In this document: positions 23,397-32,784 of the stretch, piece by piece | Layout of the letters: each line of letters starts with the position of its first letter | Position numbering within the stretch: position 1 is the first letter of the stretch | Origin: Azolla caroliniana | Taxonomy: Eukaryota > Polypodiophyta | Reading direction: 5' to 3' | DNA length: 64,000 bases | NCBI GenBank assembly: GCA_043228905.1 | Contig: JBHGNT010000049.1 | Coordinates: 62,001 to 126,000 of the forward strand | Position numbers and translations under genes: made by a program | Notes under the pieces: model-generated | Told to the model about the DNA's origin: nothing | Databases searched by the model: none | Seen by the model: the letters and a program-made list of their open reading frames with translations, nothing else

Positions 23397-23740
23397 GTTC
23401 TTGATAACATCTGCTTCATCATCATCTTCTTCACCATCTGCTTCTTCTTTAACATTTTCGCCATCGTTTTCTCATTATCACCTACTTCATCTTCATCATT
23501 ATCGGCACCATCTGCTTCCTTCTTTATCTTCATCATTATCGTCACCATCTGCTTCCTTCTTCTTTACCATCATCGCCACCATCTGCTTCCTTCTTCTTCA
23601 CCATCGCCGTTACCATCTACTTCTTCTTCATCATCGTGACCATCTACTTCGTCTTTATCATCATCGGTACCATCTATTTCTTCTTCTTCTTCTTCTTCAT
23701 CATCATCCTCGCGTTCGCTTTCTGCTCCTGTTCTGAAAGA
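23290..23740. repeat. TCA/TTC trinucleotide-rich low-complexity tract
   Basis: Long runs of TCA and TTC with a loose higher-order unit CACCATCTGCTTCCTTCTTC. The long Ser or Glu/Asp frames over it on both strands follow from composition and are not genes. Confidence 0.8.
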
Positions 23741-23848
23741 GAAACGAAGTAAGCAGCAGATCTTCCTCTCTGCCATAGCCAAAATGTCTGCGTGTGACAA
23801 ATCGTAAAACAATTTGAAGTGCTCTTCGTCTTCCGTTTGTCCGCCGGT

Positions 23849-23995
23849 TTCACACCTGTCCGGACATCTCCGCCTCGTCGCCTTCACACTTGTCCGGACA
23901 TCTCCACCTCGTCGCTTTCACACCTGTCCGGACATCTGCGCCTCGTCGCGTTCACACCTGTCCGGACATCTCCATGTTCACACTTGTCCGGGAAG
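23849..23995. repeat. 34-bp tandem repeat with a palindromic core
   Basis: Unit starts at 23849, 23883, 23917, 23951 and a partial one at 23977: TTCACACCTGTCCGGACATC followed by TCCGCCTCGTCGC. Four units contain the 10-bp palindrome TGTCCGGACA. GC content is well above that of the surroundings. Confidence 0.85.
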
Positions 23996-24017
23996 CGTCG
24001 TGCCCATGCGTCTCCGA

Positions 24018-24040
24018 CCCCCCCCCCCCCCCCCCCCCCC
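24018..24040. repeat. C23 homopolymer
   Basis: Twenty-three consecutive C residues after TCTCCGA. True length is uncertain for any sequencing method. Confidence 0.9.
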
Positions 24041-24439
24041 AAGCTTCACTCCGCATGCACGCTTGCAATGACCTTAAAGGTTTTTCATCTCCTCACTCTT
24101 TCGGCGTTGAAACCTTGTCATCTTCACACGTGTCTTGCCTTCGAGCTTCATTCTAAATCATCATTGTCTGCACTCTGAGCTTTCCATTACTATGTAGGTC
24201 AAATGCCTTGGATCAACACGCCCTTTGTAGTATGTGTTATTATCTTGGTTGTGGAGATGTGATTCAGTTGAGTGAAAAGCAATCTTAACTAAGTCAAAGT
24301 AGTGAGAAGGGAATGTTATACAAATTGGCCTGCCTTCTCCCCTTCTTCCCCATTGTAATGTTGTTGATTCATCATGTATTCTCAATGGTAATATACATGT
24401 TTGTCTAGTGCATCCACCATATCACACACACACATATTC

Positions 24440-24512
24440 TTTCTTTTTTTCCATAAAAAATATCCTCCATTGGTATTAAAATTAAAGTGGCCAAAGCCAA
24501 TATACAAATAGT
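24440..24512 (-). pseudogene. LINE 3' tail fragment
   Basis: TTTTTTCCATAAAAAATATC, then CTCCATTGGTATTAAAATTA and GTGGCCAAAG..TATACAAATAG, align with 41363-41430 (TTTTTTTCCCAAAAAGATTT, CTTCATTAGTATTAAGAA), the 3' end of the minus-strand LINE. It is probably a severely 5'-truncated copy. Confidence 0.4.
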
Positions 24513-25250
24513 CTATAATATTTTCCATCTCAACGAGTATAGATAATCTGAGAAAGGACCAAAGGTAAGTGTTATCATCAATCTAAATGTTCATCATCAA
24601 AAGAGATATTGTTCTAGATTTAATCTCAATGTTCATCACTGCTGCCAAGAACAAATACTACTTAAGATGTGTAGGAGAACAATCATCTCTCATTCAACTT
24701 CAATCTTGCCCTTATTATCCAACGAAATTAATCATGTAAGATGTTAAATGCATGAATTCTACCATGTCAACTAATCTAATCTTAAATCACCATCAAGAAG
24801 GAAGAATGCTAGAGCAAGATCACGACGGCGTTTTCCATTAGAACATGTGCATTTTAATGCAACAACCTGTTTTTTCTACTTCGGAAAATCTCGGGTTAGA
24901 AATACATACAAAACTTTATCCTTCTCATCTTTTCTCAACTTAAAGAGACTCATTAAAACATTCTTGTGTTGTAAAGCAAGGTATAGCAGTGCACACACAC
25001 ACATATTCTAAACGTCCTTTGTTGCACCTTAGAACTACCATCCATCTACTTCTCCAAATCTCCATATGGCACTAGAGGGTGAGGGTGTGATCATCATAGT
25101 TCATCTGCTTCTTCCGTGTTGTGCTTGAAAAGGTTTGGCTTACATGCATTCATGCGGTTGAAAATCGCTACCAAAATATGGCTACATAACTTGTAAAGAA
25201 AGGGAGAAATTGACAATAAGAGATCAAAGCTGAGAAGATGAATAAATAAA
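24513..25250. other. AT-rich stretch, no gene seen
   Basis: No recognisable ORF, RNA gene or repeat boundary; only a short (CA)n run near 24993. Confidence 0.5.
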
Positions 25251-25254
25251 TGTG

Positions 25255-26200
25255 TCCTCCTTTCAAGCGAGAAGCTTTACCACAATAATTTCACATGGTG
25301 GAAATACAAGATGCATCAATACCTTGTCAAACACGGATATTGGCAATACATCGAAGACAATATTGAAAACATGCCTAGTATAATTGACATTGACTAGATG
25401 GGATGGCAACAAGGAATGAGCCATGTAATGTATTGTAGCGCAATTTACATACAAGATAACATGCTTGGTTAATCAATGGATTCAAAGATTCCAAAGTATG
25501 GGAAACCTTAAGAAGATCTTTGTTTAAAAGGGCATGCTAATCAATGACTACACCCTAAAGTTCTTGTGTGATGTCCTTGTATCAATTGATGTGTACATTG
25601 GTAAGGAAGAGATGGTAGAAATATGTCTTGGTAGCCCTTCATAATGACTCGACATATTGAGGACCCTTGCCCTCATGAGAGAAAAGTTGGTAGAAGAAAA
25701 CCATGTCAACTTAAAGAGCTCAACCTTTGAAGGCTAAATGTTTAACAAACACATTAGCGGCCACAATTCCTGAAGAGAAAGAAGAATGAGTGATCGGCGA
25801 CACAATGAAGGAGGATGAGATACTTCCAACCACAATATGGGAGTGGACACTCAAGACGAAATCTAAAAAAATGGAGAGTTTCGATGGTGAAGCAAACCAA
25901 AATGTTGGAATTGTGGTGGCCAACCCAACCACATTTAGGATTGTTAGAAGAGGAAAAGTGATGCCACCAACTATTGAAAACTTACTAATTATGTTTATAA
26001 TGAAGCAAAAGGCTAAGCTCATGTTAGCAAGCACAAGAAAGATAAATGATATGTGGTTTGTGGACTCGCACATATCCGATTACTACATGATGAGTCACGA
26101 TGAATGGTTCTAGGATATACCAACAACCAAGTGATTTGACTATGTGGAGATGGTTGATTATACCACACATGTTATCTAAAACATTAGTGATGGCTTGTTC
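25255..26200 (+). pseudogene. Decayed Ty1/copia gag-protease fragment
   Basis: Read across frames, 25270-25350 gives WWKYKMHQYLVKHGYWQYI, like the KMHQYLLGHGYWSYV of the Copia-A gag in this window. 25400-25450 gives SHVMYC, and 25490-25540 resembles the K-x-W-x-x-L-x-x-x-F block. 26045-26110 gives MWFVDS....MMSHDEWF, the protease-side WxVDSGASxHMTSHKEWF region with the GAS replaced. Stops and shifts are frequent. It ends where NA2 begins. Confidence 0.7.
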
Positions 26201-26462
26201 TGCAACAATGACAAAATTCAGAAGCGGAGTGAAACTTGAACCGAAATGAAAATGAAGTGCAAACGAGCAAATGATTCAATCCTCACCAGGAAAGTGAGCG
26301 GTTGTAACCCCCACCAAAATTGCGAAGGTGAGCGATTGAAATCAATCCTGGCCAAAATCGTGATGCAAAATGTTACCTATAGATGAATGAATAGGGTGGA
26401 ACAATGATGATAATGAAAGACCATGCAAAGTAGTGTTGATGACGATGAAGGTTGGGTGAAGT

Positions 26463-26789
26463 TGTCAAGATTCAAACTCTTGACACAACCATGTTATAAT
26501 CTAGTATTATGAGTTAACCAAGATATCTAGCACATAGTTATGTATATAATTGGTCCTTATTATTTTGCTAGCATCATGTGCTTGGCACATGCATGCATAC
26601 CTACATGCTCTATTGTAGATTCACATGCGTGCAACAAGTATGCATGCCATGTAGTATAAATAGAGGAGTTCACCTTGAAGGAATTCAAGGTGAACAACAC
26701 AAGTTATGGAGTCTTTCCTTTAATACTATCTTCTTTCTTGTCCATTTGGTTATCTTCTTGCTTGTCTCTTGAGCTTATGATCCGTGACA
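26463..26789 (+). repeat. Gypsy 5' LTR
   Basis: It runs from TGTCAAGATTC to GATCCGTGACA. It lacks 27 bp present in the 3' LTR (after CATCATGTG, about 26580). The terminal arms TGTCAAGA and TCTTGACA form an 8-bp inverted repeat at the very start of U3. Confidence 0.93.
26655..26697 (+). promoter_or_regulatory. Gypsy promoter, predicted start site and self-primer
   Basis: TATAAATAG starts at 26655. A perfect inverted repeat with 12-bp arms (26668-26679 and 26684-26695, 4-nt loop) straddles the predicted start. AAGGTGAACAA begins at 26687, 32 nt after the first T of the TATA box, and is exactly complementary to 26792-26802. The start site is inferred from the usual plant TATA spacing. Confidence 0.7.
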
Positions 26790-26791
26790 GT

Positions 26792-26802
26792 TTGTTCACC
26801 TT
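26792..26802 (+). promoter_or_regulatory. Self-priming PBS of the gypsy
   Basis: After a 2-nt GT spacer the sequence TTGTTCACCTT pairs over 11 nt with AAGGTGAACAA at the predicted mRNA 5' end. In Tf1 the primer is the first 11 nt of the element's own mRNA. No match to TGGTATCAGAGC is present near the LTR. Confidence 0.75.
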
Positions 26803-26839
26803 CCCATCCTCATAGCTCTCCCTCTCATAAGCCATAGCT

Positions 26840-27856
26840 ATGTTCGACTCAACTAGTGAGTTAGGCCAAATAATGGTAGCCTTACGACAACTACAACTTG
26901 AAAATGAAGCTCTTCGAAATTCTTTACAAGAACTTCAAGTCGGTACCTCCCTATCCTCACAACCCCCGAACCCTAGTCTCCCACAACAACCTAGCCTCGA
27001 GCCCGATCTTCTACCAACATCTAGCCTAGCTTCGTCACAGTTTCTTGAGCCTAAGGTTAGCCTCCCAGAAAAATTTGATGGAACGAGGTCGCGTTTCTGA
27101 GGGTTCATCAACCAAGTTCGACTTATCATTCGGCTACAACCTCAACGTTATGGAGATGGTCTTCGACAAGTCGGCCTTGTGGGCACCCTTCTCTTCGGTC
27201 CAGCCCAAGCTTGGTTTGAACCATTGGTAGAAACCTCGTCACCTCTATTGGAGGACTTTCCTGCCTTCCTCGCTGAGTTAGAGGCCACATTTGGAGAGAC
27301 GGATTGACGACGTACAACTCTTAACAAGATTTATGCACTCGAACAAGGTTCGCGTGCAGCTTCGGTTTATGCTTCAGAATTTCGACAACTAGCATGCGAC
27401 GTCAATTGGGATGATCAAGCTTTAGCTGATCACTTTCGGCGCGGCCTTCAAAGCAATGTCAAGAATCTTCTCTTAAACTTTCCGGAGCCCACCTCGTTAT
27501 CCCAAGCGATTTCACAAGCAGGCCATTGTGACAATCGTCTTTTCGAATTTCGCCAAGAAGAGCGCCGGACTTGGGTTCCACCTCATTCATTTCCACGCCA
27601 TGCCCCGATCATACAACCCCAAGCATCCTCACACTCGCCTACTTTGGCAGATGCTCATGTCCCCATGGAAATTGATGAAGCCCGATTTCGGCCATTGATT
27701 GATGTTGAACGACAATTTCGGTGGGCTAATGGCTTGTGCATGTATTGTGGCGCCTCCGGTCATGTCGTTCGCCATTGTCCTAGGAGTACTCACCCACAAT
27801 TCCATCGAGCTAACAGACCCCAACATCCGGAAAACGACATTGTTCGGTTGCAGTAG
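26840..27856 (+). pseudogene. Gypsy gag, two CGA-to-TGA-type stops
   Basis: One frame of 338 codons from ATG 26840 to TAG 27854 is open except for TGA at 27098 and TGA at 27305; in both places an Arg codon CGA fits the context (SRF-R-GFINQ and GETD-R-RRTTLN). The N-terminus has a short coiled-coil-like stretch (ALRQLQLENEALRNSLQEL, residues about 14-32) and a Pro-rich linker. The capsid region includes FGPAQAWFEPLV. A zinc knuckle CMYCGASGHVVRHC (C-x2-C-x4-H-x4-C) lies at about residues 300-313. Its end overlaps the pol frame by 46 nt in the -1 register, so pol was probably made by -1 frameshifting; GGAAAAC at 27829-27835 is a possible but non-canonical slip site. Confidence 0.85.
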
Positions 27857-30800
27857 GAGCCATGCAACTGGACATCTCCTGTCGCCCACATTCTCTTGGT
27901 TCCATTGCCAGACCATCAGGCAATTTCACATTAGAGGTATGGCTTTCGTTTAACTCTAGTTCCATTTAGTCTGTTGCTTTACTTGATTCTGGGGCATCTT
28001 CTTGCTTCATCGACATCGCATTTGCCCAAGCACATGGCGTACCTGTCGTTGGCCTCTCAAAACCCATTCCAGTTGAAGCCATCGACGGGTGCGTCCTCTC
28101 GTCAGGTGCAATTACTCAAGCTACAATCCCATTAGGGCTTCGGGTGGGCTCACACCAAGAGGAGCTCGCCTTTTACCTCATCGCATCTCCTCGACATCCG
28201 ATCATCTTAGGACTAACGTGGTTGGAGGCGCACAATCCAATAGTGGATTGGTGCAACCGCTCGATCACATTTAGCAAACCAAGATGCTCGTGCAAAAGTA
28301 TGAAGGTAAATTCAGTTTCCTATCCTTCGGAGACGGTCGACTCCGAATTGACTACCCCATCATCGGTCCAGGATGGGTTTGTTTGTGGCGCCATTTCTAA
28401 CACACTCTATGTTATTCCCGAAAAATACCAACACTTCTCCGACGTATTTGAAAAATGTAATGCTGATCGTTTGCTTGAACACCGGCTCTATGACTGTCCG
28501 ATTGATCTTCAAGAAGGTGCGTGTCCACCCTTTGGTCCTCTATATGCGTTGTCTGCACCAAAGTTGAAGGCCCTTCGTGTGTATCTCGATGAGAACCTTG
28601 AGAAAGGATTTATTCAACCTTCTAAGTCACCAGCCGGGGCCCCCAGTTTATTTGTGAAGAAGAAGGACGGCTCTCTACGCTTATGCATCGACTACCGAGG
28701 TCTCAACAAACTCACAGTGCGCAACCGCTATCCGCTACCTCTGATCCCCGAACTCCTTGATCGGCTCCGAGTTGCGCGTGTCTTCTCCAAAGTTGATCTG
28801 CGTGGAGCGTACAATCTAGTATGCATCAAGCCGGGGGATGAATGGAAAACCGCATTTCGAACACGGTATGGGCATTTCGAATACAAGGTAATGCCTTTTG
28901 GTCTTACTAACGCTCCCGCAGTTTTTCAACATATGATGAACGATATATTCCGGGAATATCTTGATCTTTTTGTTGTCATTTACCTCGATGATATTCTCAT
29001 TTTCTCGCCAAACATGGAGGAGCACACTCGCCAAGTCCGATTAGTTCTTGCCAAACTTCGCGAGCATGGCCTTTATGCCAAAGGCAAGAAATGCGAGTTC
29101 GACCGTACCTCGATCAAATTTCTGGGCTACATCATCTCGCCCACTGGCATCACCATGGATATGAAGAAGGTCTCTGTCATTCAAGCGTGGGCAACTCCAA
29201 GGCGACTTAAAGATGTGCAATCCTTCCTCGGCTTCGCGAATTTTTACCGTCGCTTCATCAAGGGGTTTTCCACCCTAACACAACCTCTTATCTCTCTCAC
29301 CCATAAAGGCACTCCATTTTTATGGACCTCGGAGGCGCAAAATGCATTCGACTCACTCAAACACGCATTCATCATTGCCCCGGTGCTGCTACATGCCGAC
29401 CCCACAAAACCCTTCCAAGTCGAAACCAATGCCTTTGACTTTGCCACTAGCGCCATCTTATCCCAGGCAGACGACAACAACCTAATGCACCCAGTGGCTT
29501 ACTATTCCCGAAAATTTACGGCATCCGAAATCAATTATCCCATTTACGACAAGGAGCTTGTTGCTATCATTGCTGCCTTTGAAGAATGGCGACCCTACTT
29601 GGCCGGCGCACAACATCGTGTCCAGGTAGTGATTGATCATAAAAATTTAGTTTATTTTTCCACCACTCGTACTTTGAATCGAAGGCAGGCCCGTTGGTCG
29701 ACATTTCTCGCCGACTACGATTTTGAGATCGTATTTCGACCTGGTGGCCAACATGGGAAGGCTGATGCCCTTTCTCGCCGAGCTAACCTTGCACTCCGCC
29801 CTGGGGATGCTGCTTATGCTCAACAATCTAGATGTTTGTTGAAATCCGACCAATTGCATCTTTTTGCCACTTGTATATTGCAGGATGATTCTTTACTCCA
29901 ACAAATCACTGATGCATCGAAGACCGATGCGTTCGCCAACGAGATTCAAGATAGTCTGCAAAACCCCTCCAAGGCGACCAAAAGGAAGGATCTTGACACC
30001 TTCACCATACAAGAGGGTTTGTTGTTCCGAGATAATCTCTTATACGTCCCAGAGGGCCCATGTCGCACCTGGGTGTTGCGGGTGTGCCATGATGACCCAC
30101 TTGCAGGTCATTTTGGGGTCGCGAAAACCCTCAAGCTAATCTCTCGGGGGTATTGGTGGCCACAACCATGGAAGTTGGTCAAAGAATACATAAAGAGTTG
30201 TGAGGTTTGTGCTCGCTCCAAAGCCATTCATCATCGGCCATATGGCTTACTACAACCGCTTCCATGTCCTCGTCGTCCTTGGGCCTCTATCTCTATGGAC
30301 CTGATAACTGATCTACCCTTGGTCAATAGCTATGACTCGGTGTTGGTCGTTGTCGATCGGTTTACGAAGATGGCTCACTTCACTCCATGCTCCAAAACCA
30401 TTTCCAGAGAAGGAATGATGCATCTACTACTCAACAATGTGGTACGCTTGCATGGACTCCCTGATGATGTCATCTCGGATCGCGGACCCCAGTTTGTCTC
30501 TCACTTCTGGCAGCGCCTGCTACAAACTTTAGGCATCTCTGTCAAGTTGTCCTCCACTTATCACCCCCAAACTGACGTGCAAACGGAGTGTGTCAACCAA
30601 ATCCTTGAGCAATATCTTCGGTGCTCGGTTAGTTACCAACAAGATGATTGGGTGAACTTACTTTCGCTCGCGGAATTCGCCTACAATAATTCTCTCCATG
30701 CATCGACTGGCGTCACTCCCTTCTTTGCCAACTATGGTTTACATCCTTGATTCAACATTTCCCTTCCTACCACTTCCGTGAACCCTTCGGCGGAGGATCA

Positions 30801-31402
30801 CGCTCGCATTTTGGAAGAACTACATCATGATTTATCCTTAGAGCTTAGTCTTGCTAGTGAACGATACAAGAAGCAGGCTGATCGCCATCGATCTTCCACT
30901 CCACACTTTGTCGTTGGAGACATTGTTACGTCGACACATCTTTACTACTCGTCCATGTGCAAAACTTGATTACAAGAAGTTGGGACCATTCCGTATCATC
31001 GAGTGCATCAATCCCGTCGCCTTCCAGCTCGCCCTTCCATCCCACTTCCGGATTCATGATGTTTTTCATGTCTCCCTCCTCGAACCCCATTATGCTTCAC
31101 AACTCCCAGGACGTCAGGCCCCACCACCACCACCTGTGCAATTGACGACAGGGGAGGAATACGAGGTCAACCAAATCCTTGACTCGCGTTGGCACCGTCG
31201 ACACTTGCAATACCTCGTCCTATGGAGGGGTTACCCCATGTCTGAGGCCATGTGGGAACCATCGGCAAATTTACAAAATGCCCCAGAGGTCATCCAAGAT
31301 TTTCATCACCGATATCCCCACAAACCAACGGCCGATTTGGGAAGGCGGCGTAGGAGGGGGGATAATGTCAAGATTCGAACTCTTGACACGACCATGTTAT
31401 AA
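27811..31402 (+). pseudogene. Gypsy pol: protease, RT, RNase H, integrase, chromodomain
   Basis: The frame is open from 27811 and interrupted by TAG 27967 and TGA 30748, then shifts frame near 30930. Protease LLDSGAS follows just after the TAG. RT has LDDILIF with YLDD at 28981-28992 and MPFGLTNAP upstream. RNase H has AYYSRKF and ADALSRR, but the block that normally reads TDASDF reads TNAFDF, so the first catalytic Asp is Asn (codon 29428). Integrase has H-x6-H...C-x2-C (30088-30210), then D (30298), D in SDRGPQF (30478) and E (30586), with D-35-E spacing. The C-terminal frame carries KLGPFRI, VFHVSLLEPH and a chromodomain EYEVNQILDSR...YLVLWRGYP...MWEP (31154-31318). R-to-C changes (VCIKPG, TECVNQ) fit CpG decay. 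Confidence 0.9.
31347..31365 (+). promoter_or_regulatory. Gypsy polypurine tract
   Basis: A purine run (GGAGGGGGGATAA) abuts the 3' LTR. It shares its AGG(G)GGATAA end with the NA1 tract. Confidence 0.75.
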
Positions 31403-31719
31403 TCTAGTATTATGAGTTAACCAAGATATCTAGTACATAGTTATGTATGTAATTGGTCCTTATTATTTTGCTAACATCATGTGCATAGTTGCTCCCTTGT
31501 AGTATTTACACTTGGCACATGCATTCATACCTACATGCTCTATTGTAGATTCACATGCGTGCAACAAGTATGCATGCCATGTAGTATAAATAGAGGAGTT
31601 CACCTTGAAGGAATTCAAGGTGAACAACACCAGTTATGGAATCTTTCCTTTAATACTATCTTCTTTCTTGTCCATTTGGTTATCTTCTTGCTTGTCTCTT
31701 GAGCTTATGATCCATGACA
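31366..31719 (+). repeat. Gypsy 3' LTR
   Basis: 354 bp from TGTCAAGATTC to GATCCATGACA. It is the complete version, including the 27 bp missing from the 5' LTR. TATAAATAG is at 31585 and the primer segment AAGGTGAACAA at 31617-31627. Confidence 0.93.
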
Positions 31720-31913
31720 GAAGTAGCATTTGATGAAGACAACAAGAGATGCTGAAAATGATGATGTCGAAGACAAGGCAATGAAGACGATGATGATGAG
31801 GAAGCGTCTCTAAAACAAGGATCTTGATTATGGTAACTCTGGAAGGAAGGATTGTGACGATGGTAACTCTAGAAGCAAGGGCGATGAAGATGACGAGTGA
31901 TGCTTCCAGTTGG

Positions 31914-31924
31914 AGGGGATTCAA
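31914..31924 (-). promoter_or_regulatory. Self-priming PBS of NA2
   Basis: On the minus strand GT and then TTGAATCCCCT follow the LTR. The complement AGGGGATTCAA is found in the NA2 LTR at the predicted mRNA start (complement of 32095-32105). NA1 has AAGGGATTCAA and TTGAATCCCTT, so one base changed on both sides. Confidence 0.75.
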
Positions 31925-31926
31925 AC

Positions 31927-32382
31927 TGTCACAGATACACCAACCGTGGACTTGAACGGAGCAAGGATGATGGGGCTAAGAGCGTGGAACTTAAGAAGCT
32001 GGGAATGACACAAGAGCATGAAAATAGAGAATTTGAAGAAGGAGACAAGATGGAATGAAATGAGAATACTAGATTGATGTATCAATGACTGGTGTTGAAT
32101 CCCCTGAAAGGGACCATGGAGGTTACAAGTATTTATACAAGTTTCGAGATTGAATATCTTTAGAATATACCCATCTAGAATATACCGTACAATATTTCAA
32201 GAATATACTAATGACTAGAATATTCTGATTCTGAAATGTATTATATGCTAGACTATACAATACTAAAGTATTATATACAAATACATACTCATATCAAAAT
32301 GGTCAAGCATGACATTTTGTTAATGTGAGCTTGCAGGTTCAATCCTCACCTACTATGTATTTGATGTCACTGTGTCGTGACA
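31927..32382 (-). repeat. 5' LTR of NA2
   Basis: 456 bp, TGTCACAGATA to GTGTCGTGACA. The half near the interior is close to the NA1 LTRs (CACCAACCGTGGACT; AGATTGATGTATCAATGACT); the U3 half is strongly diverged. TATAAATAC on the minus strand lies 32 nt above the primer segment. Confidence 0.8.
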
Positions 32383-32460
32383 ATATTTGACCTCCGAAGA
32401 GGATAATAGAATCGCGACAATATTTGACGTTCGAAGAAGATAATAGAATCTATCTCTTGT
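32383..32460 (+). repeat. Duplicated terminal block of repeat family R
   Basis: ATATTTGACCTCCGAAGAGG, then ATAATAGAATC, occurs twice within 78 bp and matches the family R 3' end (GACCTCCGAAGACGATAATA) at 17400. Nothing else of the family is seen here. Confidence 0.55.
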
Positions 32461-32784
32461 CTCATAGACACACATTCTAAACATATTGTTGGCTATGGGA
32501 GAACAATTACTATTTAATTATCAAAATCTTCACACGTATCATGACTATCATTGAAAAGTGTAGATTTTTTTTTGTTGAGGTAGCCTCCCAAGTAGAAGAA
32601 AAGAGACGAATGATACCTTGGCATAATGCAATCCTTAAGCTATGTTTTTCTTCTCTCGCACTAAAACAATGATCAGGTTTATTTGTTGAGATATCATGCT
32701 CAACCACACAATCCTTGGGGTAGATTCGTGTGAGTCTATTGTTTTCATAAATTGATTGGATATACCTTGTATTGTATTGATCTA

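Larger units (their letters stand above)
26463..31719 (+). mobile_element. Chromodomain Ty3/gypsy element, Tf1/sushi/Tcn1-like, self-priming layout
   Basis: The 5257-bp element has LTRs of 327 and 354 bp that start TGTCAAGATTC and end TGACA, and a perfect GAAGT target duplication (26458-26462, 31720-31724). It encodes gag with one zinc knuckle, then protease, RT, RNase H and an integrase ending in a chromodomain. The gag knuckle region (RQFRWANGLCMYCGASGHVV) and the protease flank (HNPIVDW) resemble sushi-type elements more than seed-plant chromoviruses; this is a judgement from memory of the families. Damage is light: two TGA in gag, one TAG and one TGA in pol, and one frameshift. LTRs differ at about 3% plus a 27-bp deletion in the 5' LTR. 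The polypurine tract ends at 31365. There is no tRNA PBS. Confidence 0.93.
26218..32382 (-). mobile_element. Second non-autonomous element NA2, truncated and split by a gypsy
   Basis: 26218-26462 matches the NA1 interior at about 4830-5020 (shared CACCAGGAAAGTGAG, then AAGTAGTGTTGATGACGA). 31720-31926 continues the same interior (GATGTCGAAGACAAGG, ATGGTAACTCTAGAAGCAA) up to a 456-bp LTR at 31927-32382. The gypsy at 26463-31719 lies between them with a GAAGT duplication. The left part and left LTR are missing. Like NA1 it is oriented minus and has the 11-nt self-primer pair, here with one compensated base change. Confidence 0.8.

Noticed and set aside
23290-23887. Long Ser-rich (plus) and Glu/Asp-rich (minus) ORFs
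   Set aside because: They follow from trinucleotide composition (TCA/TTC) and show no domain or codon structure.
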